From positions 5,757,501 through 5,821,500 of the forward strand of contig NC_064043.1 in NCBI RefSeq assembly GCF_932526225.1: a DNA stretch of 64,000 bases, read 5' to 3'. Positions 47,301-60,500 of the stretch are shown one piece after another (the stretch's first letter is position 1; the number at the start of each line of letters is the position of its first letter). The position numbers and the translations under genes are program-made. This DNA is from Nematostella vectensis. Its lineage: Eukaryota > Cnidaria > Anthozoa > Actiniaria > Edwardsiidae. The notes beneath the pieces are model-generated. The model ran no database searches and was not told the DNA's origin. It was given only the letters and a program-made list of their open reading frames with translations.

Positions 47301-50300
47301 CAGCAACAGAAACACCACAATAAAAACAATATCAACAACAGCAGAAGAAACAAGACCTTCAACAACAACGTGACAAAAAAAAACACCACCACAATAAAAA
47401 CAATAAAAGTATCAAAAACAACAACGACATGAACAACATCGACACTGACACCATTAACAACAACAGCAAAAGCAACAAGAACAACATCAACAACTGTAAA
47501 AAGAACTTTCTTGCTGGAAGTACCAATAGGGAGTGTGGTCGAAGTTAAGAATTTATGCTCTTGACATCGCGTGATATATGTTCTTATGCAAATGTCGCTA
47601 TCCTATTTCCCAGAGGCCATTGCGAGCGTACAGCGTGACGTCACACGTCTGGAGCAGCTCATTGAATCACATGACGTCATCTTCCTACTGATGGACACGC
47701 GGGAAAGCAGATGGCTGCCTACTGTCATGGCCGCCGCTAGGCACAAGGTTCTCTTTAACTATCACAAGGGAAAGCTTATAACACACATTTGTTTTCTATG
47801 TGGGGCATTCTGTTTTATTTTACTTATAGCTGTGCTGTAAAAAATGGGATTATTTTTTGCTATTTTGATGTGAGTGAGGAGGTAGGATACAAATGTTGTC
47901 TCAGTGAGATGATGCTGATGGTTGTGGTGGTAATGATAATGTGAATGGTGGTGCAGAGATGGTGGTGTTGGTGGTAATAATGATGGTGGTGGTGTTGGTA
48001 AATGTTGATGGTGGTGTTGGTGGTGATGATGGTTGGTGGTGGTGATAATTATAATGTTGATAGTGGTTTGGCGATTGTGGTGTTGATGATGGTTGGTGTT
48101 GGTGGTGGTGGTGGTATTGGTGAATGTTGATGGAAGTGTAGCGATGTGGTGTTGGTGCTGGTTTTGATGATTGGTAATGGTGGTAGTGATATGATGGTGG
48201 TGATGGTAATGATTATGTTGGTGGTAGTGATGATGATTGTGGTGGTAGTGAAAATTTTGATGGTGATGTAGCGATGTTGTTGTTGTTTGATGATGATAAT
48301 GGTTGTTGGTGGTGTAGCGATGATGGTGTTGGTGTTAGGGGTGTTGGTTGGTAATGGTGGTGATTATGGTTATGTTGCTGGTAGTGATAATGAATGTTTT
48401 TGTGGTGTTGCCTCTTCTGATGACGACGGTGAATGCAGCAGCTAAGGTCCTCCCTCCTCCGCTATTGGATTGTCCTAATATTCCTGTTTCTATTCGGTGG
48501 TAGCTTGTAATGACCGCCGCGCTCGGTTTCGACACATACCTTGTCATGCGGCATGGCTTGCGTGTGTTATCCTTCCCTAGTTGTAGTCCCTCGAAACCAG
48601 ACTTGACCGCGTTGCCTGGGACGTCTTTGGGATGCTATTTCTGTAATGACGTTGTCGCCCCGGGAAATGTAAGTAAAAGTGAAATCACACTGGGTAAACT
48701 AAGTTGCGAAAATGTTGAAAAACAAGGTTTGTAGGTTCGATACGAAAAACTGCCCATTTTCTATGTAGCTTGATGCACGAGGCCATCTCACCCCTCCTTC
48801 CCCCCTTCCTACCCTCCTCCTCCTCCTGTCCCCCCCCCCCCCCCCCCCCCCCCACCACCACCCCCTACCACCCCTTTCGGAAAGGAGAAGCAAGTGACTG
48901 TAACACTTCCACTCGCAAAAGATGTCCATTTTAAATATCTACGAGGTTTCGTAGATTTGTATTGGTGTCTGTTATGGAGCTAACGGTTTCTTAAATCTCG
49001 TCCCAGTCTACTCGTGACCGCACACTCGACCAACAGTGTACTGTAAGTCGCCCTGGAATGTCTTTCATCGCCAGCGCGCTCGCCGTAGAGCTACTTGTCT
49101 CGATTCTGCAACATCCCGACCGGTAAGAATGCATTTCATCATGTAGCACAAATATTAATGGTAACTTTCTGTTAGTATATTTTGCTGTTCGCAAAGCTCG
49201 AATTAACATCGTGTGATATTTGATTTTGCAGACGACTAGAATACTATATATGTTTTGCATATGAAAATAAATAAAGAAATTGGTTAAAATATTATTGAAA
49301 TTCAGCTATTATTTCGAGAAACCCCTTTGAGAATGTTGATTTTTTATTTCTTTTTGTCTTCAATTATTTTGACCCCCTCTCTCTCCCCTTCCCTCCTTTC
49401 CCCCCTCTCTCTCCCCCCCCCCCCCCCCCCCCTTTCTCTCCCTCTCATCGCGCGTTGTTTGCGCTGCGCCTTCGTCTCCATTCTCCACTGGGCCGCTTTA
49501 TTTTCTGCTCATATCACTGTTATGTGTCATTCGTAGTGGAGCTGCCCCAGCAGACACAAGCGCTAAGGACAGCCACTTGACAGCGGAAATGACGTCACAT
49601 CTTGGACTCGTGCCCCATCAAGTACGGACTATACCCACCATCCCAACCTTCTGATCTTGTCGGAGTTAGCGCTTTTAAAGTATTTTCTTCTAACGCAGAG
49701 TAAAATGCTGAACTCAAAATTACCCACGACGGTCTTTCTTTCCTCAGAAAATTCTCAGGCAAACTTTTTAAACCCCAAAATTCTGAAAATACACTCCTCA
49801 GAATACGCCCAGCCGTAAGTTTTTTTTATTCACGGGTAGTGCAGTATCAAAAAACCAACGAGTGAGCGAGCGACAAAGCACTTTCCCTGCTGTATTTTGT
49901 TTATTATATACATACTGAGAAATTTATAATAAGCTTATTTACATAACATTTTATTTGACTTGGCTGCAGAAGCTCCGAAGTTTGTGCTGTTCGACGGTTT
50001 AGTTGAAGACAGACAGAAACTTACATTGAAATGAATCTGTCTCGCTAATTTCACACACGAGGTTAGATAGCGTTTTAAACAGCCTTACATCTCGCTCGGT
50101 TTTTCCCTTTGTATTCTTGTTTTCAAGACTTTCTACATAATCCTCTACAGTGTCATTGAGAGTAGCAAATCTATTGTCTTCCATTTTGAACGCTTTGTAT
50201 TCAATTTTCACAGTAAAAAATCCTTCTCTCGCTCAATGGAGCTCAATTACAAAAGTGACATGCAAAGCTACCCGTCTCCCCATGTTGGTATTGAAGCCAT

Positions 50301-51529
50301 TCAAGTGCAGTGAAAAAATATCGTTCGTCCAATCAGAACCGCGAACGGCTTTTCTTCACGGTGAAAATACATCGTTCGCGCATCTGATTTGCTGAGACTA
50401 GTGAACAAACGAAAATGTACTGAACATGTTTTAAGTGAGTATTTCTCAGTATGTATATAATAAAATAGGTGTATATTGCTATTACTCATATTATAAGCTT
50501 AGAAAGGTGTATCGATTGTTATTTGTCAGATTCGTGGATTTCTATCTCGGTACCAGACCGTGCTACCTGCGTGTCTCGCCTTCGACAAATGCACTGCATG
50601 CTCATCCAAGGTCAGTGCTGCCAATCATGATTTGATTGACGTGACGGAAAAACATGACGTGACGCTTCAAATAAGCCCATTTCACATCGAATAAGGCGGA
50701 GAATTTCTTTGAATACTTAGTAACTTTTTGCAAACAAAATATCAAGTGCAACTTTTTTTTAAATTGATGCGACTTTTTTTAAAGTGTCATTGAAATTTGA
50801 GCTTTTCGTCCCTGAACTGATACACAGGGCAATGATAATCAAGGAAAAATTATCTTAAAAAGCTAAAATCTGGTTATGTGCACTTCGGCCTCACGTTATT
50901 TGTGTTTTGAAAATCAGTCCGTAATACAAGGAACCTATAGCCATTGTAAGAAATTGTGTCTACTCTCTCTATCTGGAATTGCGCGTTTTCCATGTTTTTC
51001 CGTCATGTCAATTTGATCTGTGGCGGATCCAAGGGGTCTATAGAGTCCAGTGCCATTTGTATTTGTCCTTAGACCGGTACGTGAAAAAGACAATGTTACC
51101 CCCAAGCATAAAGACACCTCACATAGATGTTGCAGGTTCGAATTATCGGGGGAGGGGGGCACGATACGATACCAGGGGCTCATAAGTAGGGGCAATCAAC
51201 TTTCCCATATTCTGGTACTATATAAGTGTCACGTCGTTTCCTAGGATCAGGCTATTTTTAGACGCGCGGATGAGCCAATCAAGATTCGACGTTGTGTTGA
51301 AGTTTTGGCTGAGCTCAACTGCACGCGCAGTCTCAGACAAAAAGCTATGTTCTCTCTTCGGTACTTTGACTTTTGTTGCTCTCTTCTTTAATATCAATCC
51401 AACCCTAACGTCAAAAATTGCCTGATTCTGGGAAACGCCGTGACACTTGATTGCCCCTACTTATCGGTCCCTGACAATACAAAAAACATTGGGGGTGGGG
51501 GAGCACAACCACGCCCCTACTGGTCATTT

Positions 51530-51576
<47 letters not shown>

Positions 51577-53481
51577 TTTGGGCGGGGGGGGGGTGACGTT
51601 ACCCCCTTGCTACGTCCCTACTCCAGAAAGTTAGACATGATGATAATGATGCTGATTTTTATTGTGATTTTTTTTAAATGTTTCTTCAGGTGGTCGAGGC
51701 CTATATACATGGAGGATTTTCATTCCTTCAGAAGGCCTGTAATGTGCCACGGTACCTAGAGGACGTGACGGGCATTACAGCTCTTATGGCAGACACGCTA
51801 GTGGCAGAGGTAATATTGTGTTACGTGTCACGCTAGTGGCAGAGGTAAGATTGTGTTACGTGTCACGCTAGTGGCAGAGGTAAGATTGTGTTACGTGTCA
51901 CGCTTAAGGCAGAGGTAATATTGTGTTACGTTTCAAACTAGTGGCAGAGGTACGATTTTGTTACGTGTCGCGCTCGTGGCAGGGGTAAAATTGTGTTACG
52001 TGTCACGCTAGTAGCAGAGGTAAGATTGTGTCACGTGTCACGCTAGTGGCAGAGGTACGATTGTGTTACTTGTCACGCTAGTGGTAGAGGTAAGATTGGC
52101 TTACGTGTCACGCTAGTGGCAGAGGTAACATTGTGTTACGTGTCACGCTTAAGGCAGAGGTAATATTGTGTTACGTGTCACGCTAGTGGCAGAGGTAACA
52201 TTGGGTTACGTGTCAAACTAGTGGCAGAGGTAACATTGTGTTACGTGTCGCGCTAGTGGCAGAGGTTACATTGTGTTACGTGTCACGCTAAAGGCAGATG
52301 TAAGATTGTGTTACGTGTCACGCTAGTGGCAGAGGTAAGATTGTGTTACTTGTCACGCTAGTGGCAGAGGTAAGATTTTACGTGTCACGCTAGTGGCAGA
52401 GGTAACATTGTGTTACGTGTCACGCTAAAGGCAGAGGTAATATTGTGTTACGTGTCAAACTAGTGGCAGAGGTAACATTGTGTTACGTGTCAAACTAGTG
52501 GCAGAGGTAAAATTGTGTTACGTGTCAAACTAGTGGCAGAGGTAATATTGGGTTACGTGTCACGCTAAAGGCAGAGGTAAGATTGTGTTACGTGTCACGC
52601 TAGTGGCAGAGGTAACATTGTGTTACGTGTCAAACTAGTGGCAGAGGTAATATTGGGTTACGTGTCACGCTAAAGGCAGAGGTTAGATTGTGTTACGTGT
52701 CACGCTAGTGGCAGAGGTAACATTGGGTTACGTGTCAAACTAGTGGCAGAGGTAACATTGTGTTACGTGTCGCGCTAGTGGCAGAGGTAACATTGTGTTA
52801 CGTGTCACGCTAAAGACGGATGTAAGATTGTGTTACGTGTCACGCTAGTGGCAGAGGTACGATTGTGTTACTTGTCACGCTAGTGGCAGAGGTAAGATTG
52901 GGTTACGTGTCACGCTAGTGGCAGAGGTAACATTGTGTTACGTGTCACGCTAAAGGCAGAGGTAATATTGTGTTACGTGTCAAACTAGTGGCAGAGGTAA
53001 CATTGGGTTACGTGTCAAACTAGTGGCAGAAGTAACATTGTGTTACGTGTCGCGCTAGTGGCAGAGGTAACATTGTGTTACGTGTCACGCTAAAGGCAGA
53101 GGTAAGATTGTGTTACGTGTCACGCTAGTGGCAGAGGTAACATTACACATTGACCTAAGTCTCTGGTCTTTCAGTCCCTTTTGTGGGCTTTCTTCTCTCG
53201 ATAACCGTGAGGGTCATGGGACGGGTTTAACGTTTTGTAAGATGTCATGACGGCAGACAGGTATGATTGTGTGACAAGTCATGACGACACGCAGGTTAGA
53301 TTGTGTGACATGCCATGACGACAGACGTCGAAGTATAATCATCTAATACATTTTGATTCTATTATCAAGTTGAATTAATTCATTGATGTTATTTTTGTCA
53401 AATCGTCTTTTTTTTCATACCAATAATAAAATTCGCTTTCCTCAGGTTTGGGAAATGAGTGATGAGGAGTCTTTAGAGTGA
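41354..53481 (+). CDS. ATG7: ATG7, ubiquitin-like-modifier-activating (E1-like) enzyme of autophagy, 690 aa, 20 exons
   Basis: Exons: 41354-41516, 42224-42278, 42591-42705, 43025-43102, 43212-43328, 43409-43457, 43974-44068, 44432-44520, 44976-45094, 45345-45435, 45748-45892, 46682-46840, 47085-47145, 47614-47747, 48504-48668, 49007-49122, 49537-49621, 50530-50610, 51690-51809 and 53446-53481. They sum to 2073 nt in frame. ATG7 activates ATG12 and ATG8-family proteins in the cytosol and passes them to ATG10 and ATG3. The N-terminal half carries [14 protein letters not shown] and [10 protein letters not shown]. The E1 half has the ATP-binding [11 protein letters not shown] (about 359-369), DTRESRWLP, zinc-type CYFC and CTAC pairs, and catalytic Cys at about 556 in [11 protein letters not shown] (codon 49037-49039). 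The tail ends [10 protein letters not shown], like the acidic ATG8-binding C-terminus. Intron 5 starts GC (CAG/GCAAGT). Donors at 47748 (GTTCTC) and 49622 (GTACGG) are weak. Confidence 0.97.
44200..44430 (+). repeat. (GAT)n-rich microsatellite reaching the acceptor of ATG7 exon 8
   Basis: Interrupted GATGATGAT / GGTAATGATG repeats fill the last 230 bp of intron 7 and end about 15 bp before the acceptor ATTCCAG at 44431. The purine-rich tract replaces the usual long polypyrimidine tract apart from TTTATTCCAG. Confidence 0.8.
47165..47500 (+). repeat. (CAA)n/(CAG)n-rich microsatellite in ATG7 intron 13
   Basis: Interrupted AACAACAACAGCAGCAGC tracts covering about 330 bp; the minus strand is a pyrimidine-rich TTG/CTG repeat. 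It lies just after the exon ending at 47145. Confidence 0.85.
47890..48400 (+). repeat. (GGTGATGTT)n-type imperfect repeat in ATG7 intron 14
   Basis: About 500 bp of GGTGGTGATGATGGTGTTGGTG-like sequence made of GGT, GAT and GTT triplets, heavily interrupted. It ends about 100 bp before the acceptor of exon 15 at 48503. Confidence 0.8.
51795..53145 (+). repeat. 35-bp minisatellite that amplifies the ATG7 exon 19 end and its 5' splice site
   Basis: About 38 units of 35 bp. Each unit consists of the last 15 bp of exon 19 (ACGCTAGTGGCAGAG) and the first 20 bp of the intron (GTAATATTGTGTTACGTGTC), so GCAGAG/GTAA recurs in almost every unit. The first unit overlaps the coding exon itself (51795-51809). 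Variants include GTAAGA, GTAACA, GTACGA and GTTACA at the donor, and AAACTAGTG or CGCTAAAGG in the exon-derived part. The array fills about 1.3 kb of the last intron, followed by about 300 bp of unique sequence before exon 20. Confidence 0.97.
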
Positions 53482-53699
53482 CGTCACGCTGTGCCGCAGT
53501 GTATGCTGGGTATCTCAAGGTTAACGTTACTCGTCGCTGTGTATGCTGGGAGTTTCCTCGCCCTCTCCAGCGTGTGATGGGTATATCTTGAGTGACGTCA
53601 TCGTGCCGCAATGTATCCTTGATATGTCCGGAAGGGCCCGAAGAAAATCTTTGTTTTACAGCGAATTTAAAATCCGTCGATAAATGCATAAGAGCCAAT

Positions 53700-53705
53700 A
53701 ATAAA
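53700..53705 (+). terminator. Likely ATG7 polyadenylation signal
   Basis: AATAAA lies about 220 bp past the ATG7 stop codon (53479-53481). The convergent M13 gene ends at 54522, so the two 3' ends are about 1 kb apart. Confidence 0.55.
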
Positions 53706-54521
53706 CACAAACAGAACAAGGAAAGAATTAAAATAAAAACAAACAAAACGATGGTGCGGGTGGAGATTGGGCGTGCGCCGGGATTGATAGTCAGTAGACT
53801 ACTACACTATCCAAACCATTGCAACAATCGTAAGGTTTGAAGTGGGTGTGGCTCGTGGGAATTCCCCGATCGAACTCCACATCGTGAAGGGTACGAACGA
53901 TTTCGATAGTGGGTTTCAGTTTAAAGAATGTCGGGCTGTAAATTCATTGCTTTGCTTGTAAAATGGCAGTGATGTTAACTTTTCTTAAAACGTCGATTTC
54001 CACTCGCACCATCAAATATTCATATTTCTTTGATGTAAAAGTGTAAACCATTTCTGGTCCTGGAAAGTTGTCTGCTCACCAATATGTCAAGAGTTTCTTT
54101 ATGTAATTTTATATCTCTCTCTTGCCATATCGTTGTATGAAAGTTCCTCTTTATTATAATTTCAATTCTATTCGATACATCTCTGGTGCATCATTTATAT
54201 CACCTGCCCTATTTGACAATGACCAGCATTGTTAAGAAAAACACATCTTAGAAATTTGTGCCTTCAACTAAAGAATGGCATCCATAAAATCGGTCGCGAC
54301 TTGTGCACTGCAAAAATTCATTGTTTCCCCTATTATTCTCTTTTGTCCATAGTGGCTAAAAGTGTTTGTATGAAAACGTTTTTTTTACCCCTGAAAATCA
54401 GCACTGAAAAAAAAAAATACCCCACCCTTGCAATTTCCAATTCTATCCGGCGTGGGTGTGCCCCGGGGGAGGTATGGATCCTTCTAGAATCACACATTTG
54501 AGTTAAATTGGGCTTCTAAGG

Positions 54522-57500
54522 TCACCAGACCTCGCACTTCTTTTTTGGGTTCATCGGACTACCAGGAGGACACTTAAACGCGTCTGAGAACTCCTCCATG
54601 TTAGATAATGTTCCAATGACCCTGTGAAACAAGCGAAAGAGGAATTTAAATATGGTAGCATCACTCGTGGGCGCGGCTCTAGCGCGATGGGTATACAACA
54701 TTAGTACACAACATTGTTTTCGTTTCAATTTGAAGACAAGTTCACGTATAAAATGTCTAAATAAACATCTGAAACAAAGTTTGACACTTCATTAATCAAA
54801 ATTCAATTGAAAATATCGCAAATGAGAAGATGGCAATGAATGTATTCTCGCACTTGTTGTTTCACTTGGATAACAGTGGGTTTAAACAGTGTTGAAGGTT
54901 TGCCTGCAATTAACACTGAAAGTATTGAAGTATGGCTGGTGACCAGATATTTCTCCTAGTAGCATTGTCTGGGAAAGAGAGTCATTATTTGCAGAACTTT
55001 ACCTGAATTTAGGAGGCGAATGTATATCACTAAGACTTGCTATGTACTCTGTCTTAGGCCGGGCATGGCTACAGTATTCCTAAAAGATAAACATTCATGC
55101 TTTGATTATACATAAATAGTTATAATACATGGACTGTCGAAGTTAAGCGCTACACAATGACCCAAGAAATTTATAACCACATATAACTCTTAAACCGCAT
55201 TCTCACCAGTTTACTTCCTGTCGATTACGTAAAAATCTCGATGAAAACGCGAAAAATATTTTAAAATTGTAAAAGCAGTGTGTCTATTGGAAAGTTCTTC
55301 GAGGCTGTGACTGGTATTTAAGAGCGGATGGCAAATTTAATATCGTGGATTCTAATAGATTCCTCCGGAAGTAAACTGGTTTCCGTTCGATTCGATTCGA
55401 GTGAATACGAAACATGGTCCTAATTTGCACCTTAGAGAACGTCACGATGATCATATGGTCCTAGTATATCCTGTGTGAAACACCACTACAATAAAAGTCA
55501 TTAACTGTAGTCCTAGTATACCGTCCGTGGGACACCACACTGACCTGCGCGTATCCTATAAAGAAAAGCTGCTCATTGGTGTACTTGAGGCCAGGAAGGA
55601 CTTGCTCCTGGTTTCCATTGTCTTTCAACCAGCGATGGTATGCCTGTGGAAGAGAAGACAATCTTTCATAGGCTTATGCTTCCCTTGTGCTGTGCTTTGA
55701 AGTATAAACGCAGTGATTAGATGACCATGAGAACCATCACATGGGATTCTTAAGGATAGCCTCTTCTCTATCGTCTCTACCTTAAGCAGCCCCAGTCAGT
55801 CACACCTATACTGTTTTTATTCAACATTCAAAGATAAAACAATGTTGAATATGTCATTTACCATTTCGAAAATATCGCAGTAGATATAATTAACCTACGA
55901 AAATAGGTGCTCTTTAACCCTTGCTATTTAGCCATGATGACAAAATGGCGACATACAGAGATTCTGTAATGGCGTTTATTGTTGAATAAACAATGGTACA
56001 CGGAAAGAACATAGACATTTTGAAAACAGGGTTTTCTCTAGAAAGTCACGGCTGTAAGAGTTTGGCGGCCCAGTCATCACCAGGCCCGTACCAAGGATTT
56101 TTCTGGGAGGGGGAGGTGCGAAATCCGAAAAAGTGGACCTAATTTTTCCTGGGGGGAGGGGAGTTCTTTGATAGAAATCTGAACACCCTCGAAAGAACAA
56201 AACACCCCTGCACCCCCTGCACCCCCCATGGGTACGGGCCTGATCACTGGCAGCGAATAATTGACGTAACTTTCCTAACTACCTTAACGTGGTACACACG
56301 GGTATCGGCATAACGACATAGTGGCGCTATTTTGTGTTCAAGTGTGTACAGTCGCTACATAACAACATAACATCGACATAAGACAGACATTACGACATAT
56401 GTTGTTATGTTATGTTGTTATGTCGGTATGCTGTTATGTCGTTATGCTGTTATGTCGTTATGCTGTTATGTCGTTGTGCTGTTATGTCGGTATGCTGTTA
56501 TGTCGTTGTGCTGTTATGTTGATATGCTGTTATGTTGTTATGCTGTTATGTTGTTATGCTGTTATGTCGTTATGCTGATATGTTGTTATGCCGTGTTATA
56601 CTGTTATGCCGTTATACTGTTATGTTGATATGCTGTTATGTCGTTATGCTTTTATGTCGATATGCTGTTATGTCGTTATGCTGTTATGTTGATATGCTGT
56701 TATGTTGATATGCTATTATGTCGTGTTATGCTGTTATGTTGATATGCTGTTATGTTGATATGCTGTTATGTCGCCAGTGTGCACCACGTTTTAGACCCTC
56801 TTATGTTGCGCTTTTACACAACCGAACGATTGCGAAATCGGGCCTCTAGTTCACCGACGATTTTGTTTGTTTAATTAGTTTTGTATTTTACTCACGTTAT
56901 AGGACAGTTTGGTCCCTCCGTTGTCTGCAATGTTCTCATCCAGTGTGACGACACCACTCAGCTGAAAGATGCAGTTTAAGATCTTTGAATGAGTTCGGGG
57001 AAACAAAAAGCTTATTGGACGCAATCCATGCGTGTTTTTCATCAAGTAGGGGTCACATTCACCGGGTATTTGGGATGTATGTCACATTTACTGGGTATTG
57101 TGAAAGATGTCACATTTACCGGGTATTTGGGAGAGATGTCACATTTACCGGGCATTGTGAAGGATGTCTCATTTACCGGGTATTTGTGAAAAATGTCACA
57201 TTTACCGGGTATTTGGGAAACATGTCACATTTACCGGGTATTGTGAAAGATGGCTCCTTTTACCGGGAATTTGGAAAAGATGTCCCATTTGCCGGGTATT
57301 GTGAAGGATGTCACATTTTCCGGGTATTTGGGAAAGATGTCCCATTTACCGGGTATTTGGGAAAGATGTCACATTTACCGGGTATTTGGAAAAGATGTCA
57401 CCTTTACCGGGAATTTGGGAAATATGTCACATTTACCGGGTATTGTGAAGGATGTCACATTTACCGGGTATTTGGGAAAGATGTCACATTTACCGGGTAT

Positions 57501-60500
57501 TTGTTCTGTATCTTGAACTTGGAGTACTGATCAGCGATGCACTGGGCACGATTCTTGAAATTTGTCAGTGAACTCTTCGACCACCATTCCTGAACAATGT
57601 CGCCATTCTTGTCAAACTTTCGCCCTAAAGTGATCATCATTGTAAACATTACAAGCGAAAGCAGCATCATTTGTAGCAGGGATCTTCACACCATCAATAA
57701 CTTCCATCACCATCGCCTCAGTCATCATCACCATAATCATCATCAACATAAGTAACTTCCATGATCACCACTACTATAATCACCACCTCAATCATCCTCA
57801 CTATCATTATCAACATAAGTATCTTCCATGATCACCACTATAATCATCACCAGGATGAGCATCACCATCATCGTTATCACAACCAGCATCTGCAATCGTC
57901 ATCACTACAATCATCACCGATGAAATCTCTCATAATCATTGCCAACTAACAGCGTTATCTGCATCAGCCTATTCCACGATCAACTTCATCATCATCACCG
58001 CCATCACCTGTATGAAGCTCATCTGCTTCAGCATATTCCACGGTTATTACCACCGTCATCATCATAAGTATAATCCATAACCACCATCATTACCCATGGT
58101 CATCATCTCACAATATCCAATATATACCACCACCATCACCACTCTATCCTTCAGCATGCTATCAATATAGACTGGGCTGGGCATTTTCGCATTGCCACCA
58201 TATGTACTCATTGGGCTACCTGTGTTATCGAAGCCGTGCGTCATTTCGTGTCCAATGATTGAGCCGACCGCGCCATAACTGAGAGACCTGGTACAAAAAT
58301 ATTACAAAATAAGAAGTCAATTGTAAGACTCTGCAGCTTGCTGATTTTCATGTATGTAAGGTGTTAGACCTGAGCACAAGCCAATGAGAAGACAAACTAT
58401 ATCACAAACGACAAACTATATCAATATCTACATTCCATAACTGAAAACTCGCTAGCCTCTTTACATTTCAGAGCACAAGGCGTAAGCCCTCTGCTCACAA
58501 TAACAACTGTCAATCAAAATACGTAAGTCCTGCACAGGCCCTTAGCCAAGATTTCGAGCAGGGGAGTTCGTTTGCCCATTTAGCGGACCATTTCCTCATA
58601 GAAAGTTCGCCCTAGCTCGTATTGGTACTCATTTTTTTTTCAATAGAGCGGACCTTCCAGTCCAGCGGGGAGGTTCTTCCTACCACCCCCCCCCCCCCCA
58701 CACACACACACCCCCCCCCCCCTACACACACACACACCCACCCCACCCCCTGGCTACGGTCCCGCTGCATAAAGTAATGTTACTACTCACTTTGGCACTG
58801 CACCAGTGTAGTAGAAAGGCGCCTGCAGAATGCCAGCGGGTATTACTGCGAAGGGTAAAATGTAATTCATGTTCACTGTGTTCAAAATAGTTAGAAGGAA
58901 AGATAATAACACCATACCGTAAACCATCTTTTACGTCACATTACAGCCAAAATCAATTGCTACATGATTAATCATTTTCCATTCAATATAGTTTTTACTG
59001 AATAACAATCTACCTAAATTTGTTGTAGATGATCTTTCTCGTACCGTTCAAAAGTTCGCACAAACAGATTAAAGACAAGAAAGCTAGAGCTAGAAAAAAA
59101 GCGAGTGCCATTAAGACAACCACGCCCTGATACATCCAGACCAAGCCCCCCTCCCCCCCCACCCCACCCCAAACCGGAAAATAAGTAATACAAGGCTAGA
59201 GCTAAAGCTAGAAAAACACGTCTAAGACAGCCACGCCCTCCCCCTCCCTTCTCAGATACGACGTAAAGTGACAGGAAGTTCTTGTAGCTGGACAGTGGGA
59301 CCGCATGCCCACGATCTACGCATCTTACTCACCAATCTCGTTCTCATAGAACTGATACATCGCGTTGATTGTTTGCGGGAACATGGGCCACCTGAGATTG
59401 TAGAAAGTTAGGTCCCAGGATTTGCTAAGGGGGTGGAGAGGAAGGGAAGACGGGAGCAGCAAGATATTATTTGACGATACTTCAACAGGAAAAATGATTC
59501 ACTTTTGGCGGCCAAAGGTGGGGGGGGGGGGGTGAGTGCAACCACAAGGTACACTCCTGAGATAGTACAGCGACATTGAGTACCTATTGTTTTGAACTAT
59601 TTATACCCTCTTTGGTTTCAAAGGAAGACACAATAGTCTTTTCACATGTATGAGATGAGAGGCAAAATAATGATCAAGTTTGCCACCTTACAATGATTTC
59701 GTATTAATGATCTAAGTACACCGTATGCGTTCAATTTTGAGCGATGAACACACCCTACTTTTATCTCGCATTATTACTTTGCATGTTTACAGATATTCCC
59801 CGGTCAATGTATTGCGGCATCGTTGACTTACTTTTCTTTGTCAACCGCTTTTCGCAGTTTGCCCACCAGGCGATGTCGCACCCATTTGTCAACATTCACA
59901 TTGTTACTGAAGAAGGTCTTCTTCCCGATTTTTAACTGCAAAGCGTAATGTCTTTGTAAAGTTATTTACATAATTATTTGTCCAGCATTATCTACCATTC
60001 ATTACTCACCGATTTAAAGCGCTTTTTGAGTATTATAGGTCGAAGTACGTAGTTAGCGTAACCGATCTTGCTTCTCAGAGCATCTGCCTGTTTGATAAAA
60101 GATATGGAGTACTGAACAACCAGCCCACTTCGTAACTGAAACTATTGTAAGTCTAAGTTCAAGCATAAGTTAGACTTCCACCCAATATCCCCTTAGCTAA
60201 GCTGAGACAAGCTCGTGCGTTTTGTAAGATAGCCCGACCTTTTGAAAGACGTACTGCGTTGTTTTGTCGTCTATCCACTCATGCTCTTTAACTCGTTCTT
60301 TGAAAGTGTCTTTGATTTCTTGAATCATCAGCTGGATCTGTGGAACGGTTTGAAGGAAGGTGGGATACGTCGCTTCTTTGGCAGGACAATGCGATGTTTT
60401 TTTCTTATGTCTCACTAACAGTGCTTCAGAATGTTGGAAAAGTGCGTTCATGCGCCCTATGGGTAAGTCCAACGGTATCCCGCAAATCAGCTACTTGATA

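Noticed and set aside
47177-47392. Minus ORF with poly-Cys and poly-Leu runs
   Set aside because: Translation of the CAA/CAG microsatellite in an ATG7 intron.
51795-53145. CRISPR-like array of direct repeats
   Set aside because: Units are head-to-tail with no unique spacers, in a eukaryotic intron; it is a minisatellite.
56407-56628. Cys/Tyr/Leu-rich ORF resembling a membrane protein
   Set aside because: Translation of the TGCTGTTATGTCGTTA repeat.
56985-57530. 181-aa ORF on plus with repeated [16 protein letters not shown]
   Set aside because: Translation of the donor-site minisatellite on the strand opposite to the M13 gene; no independent support.
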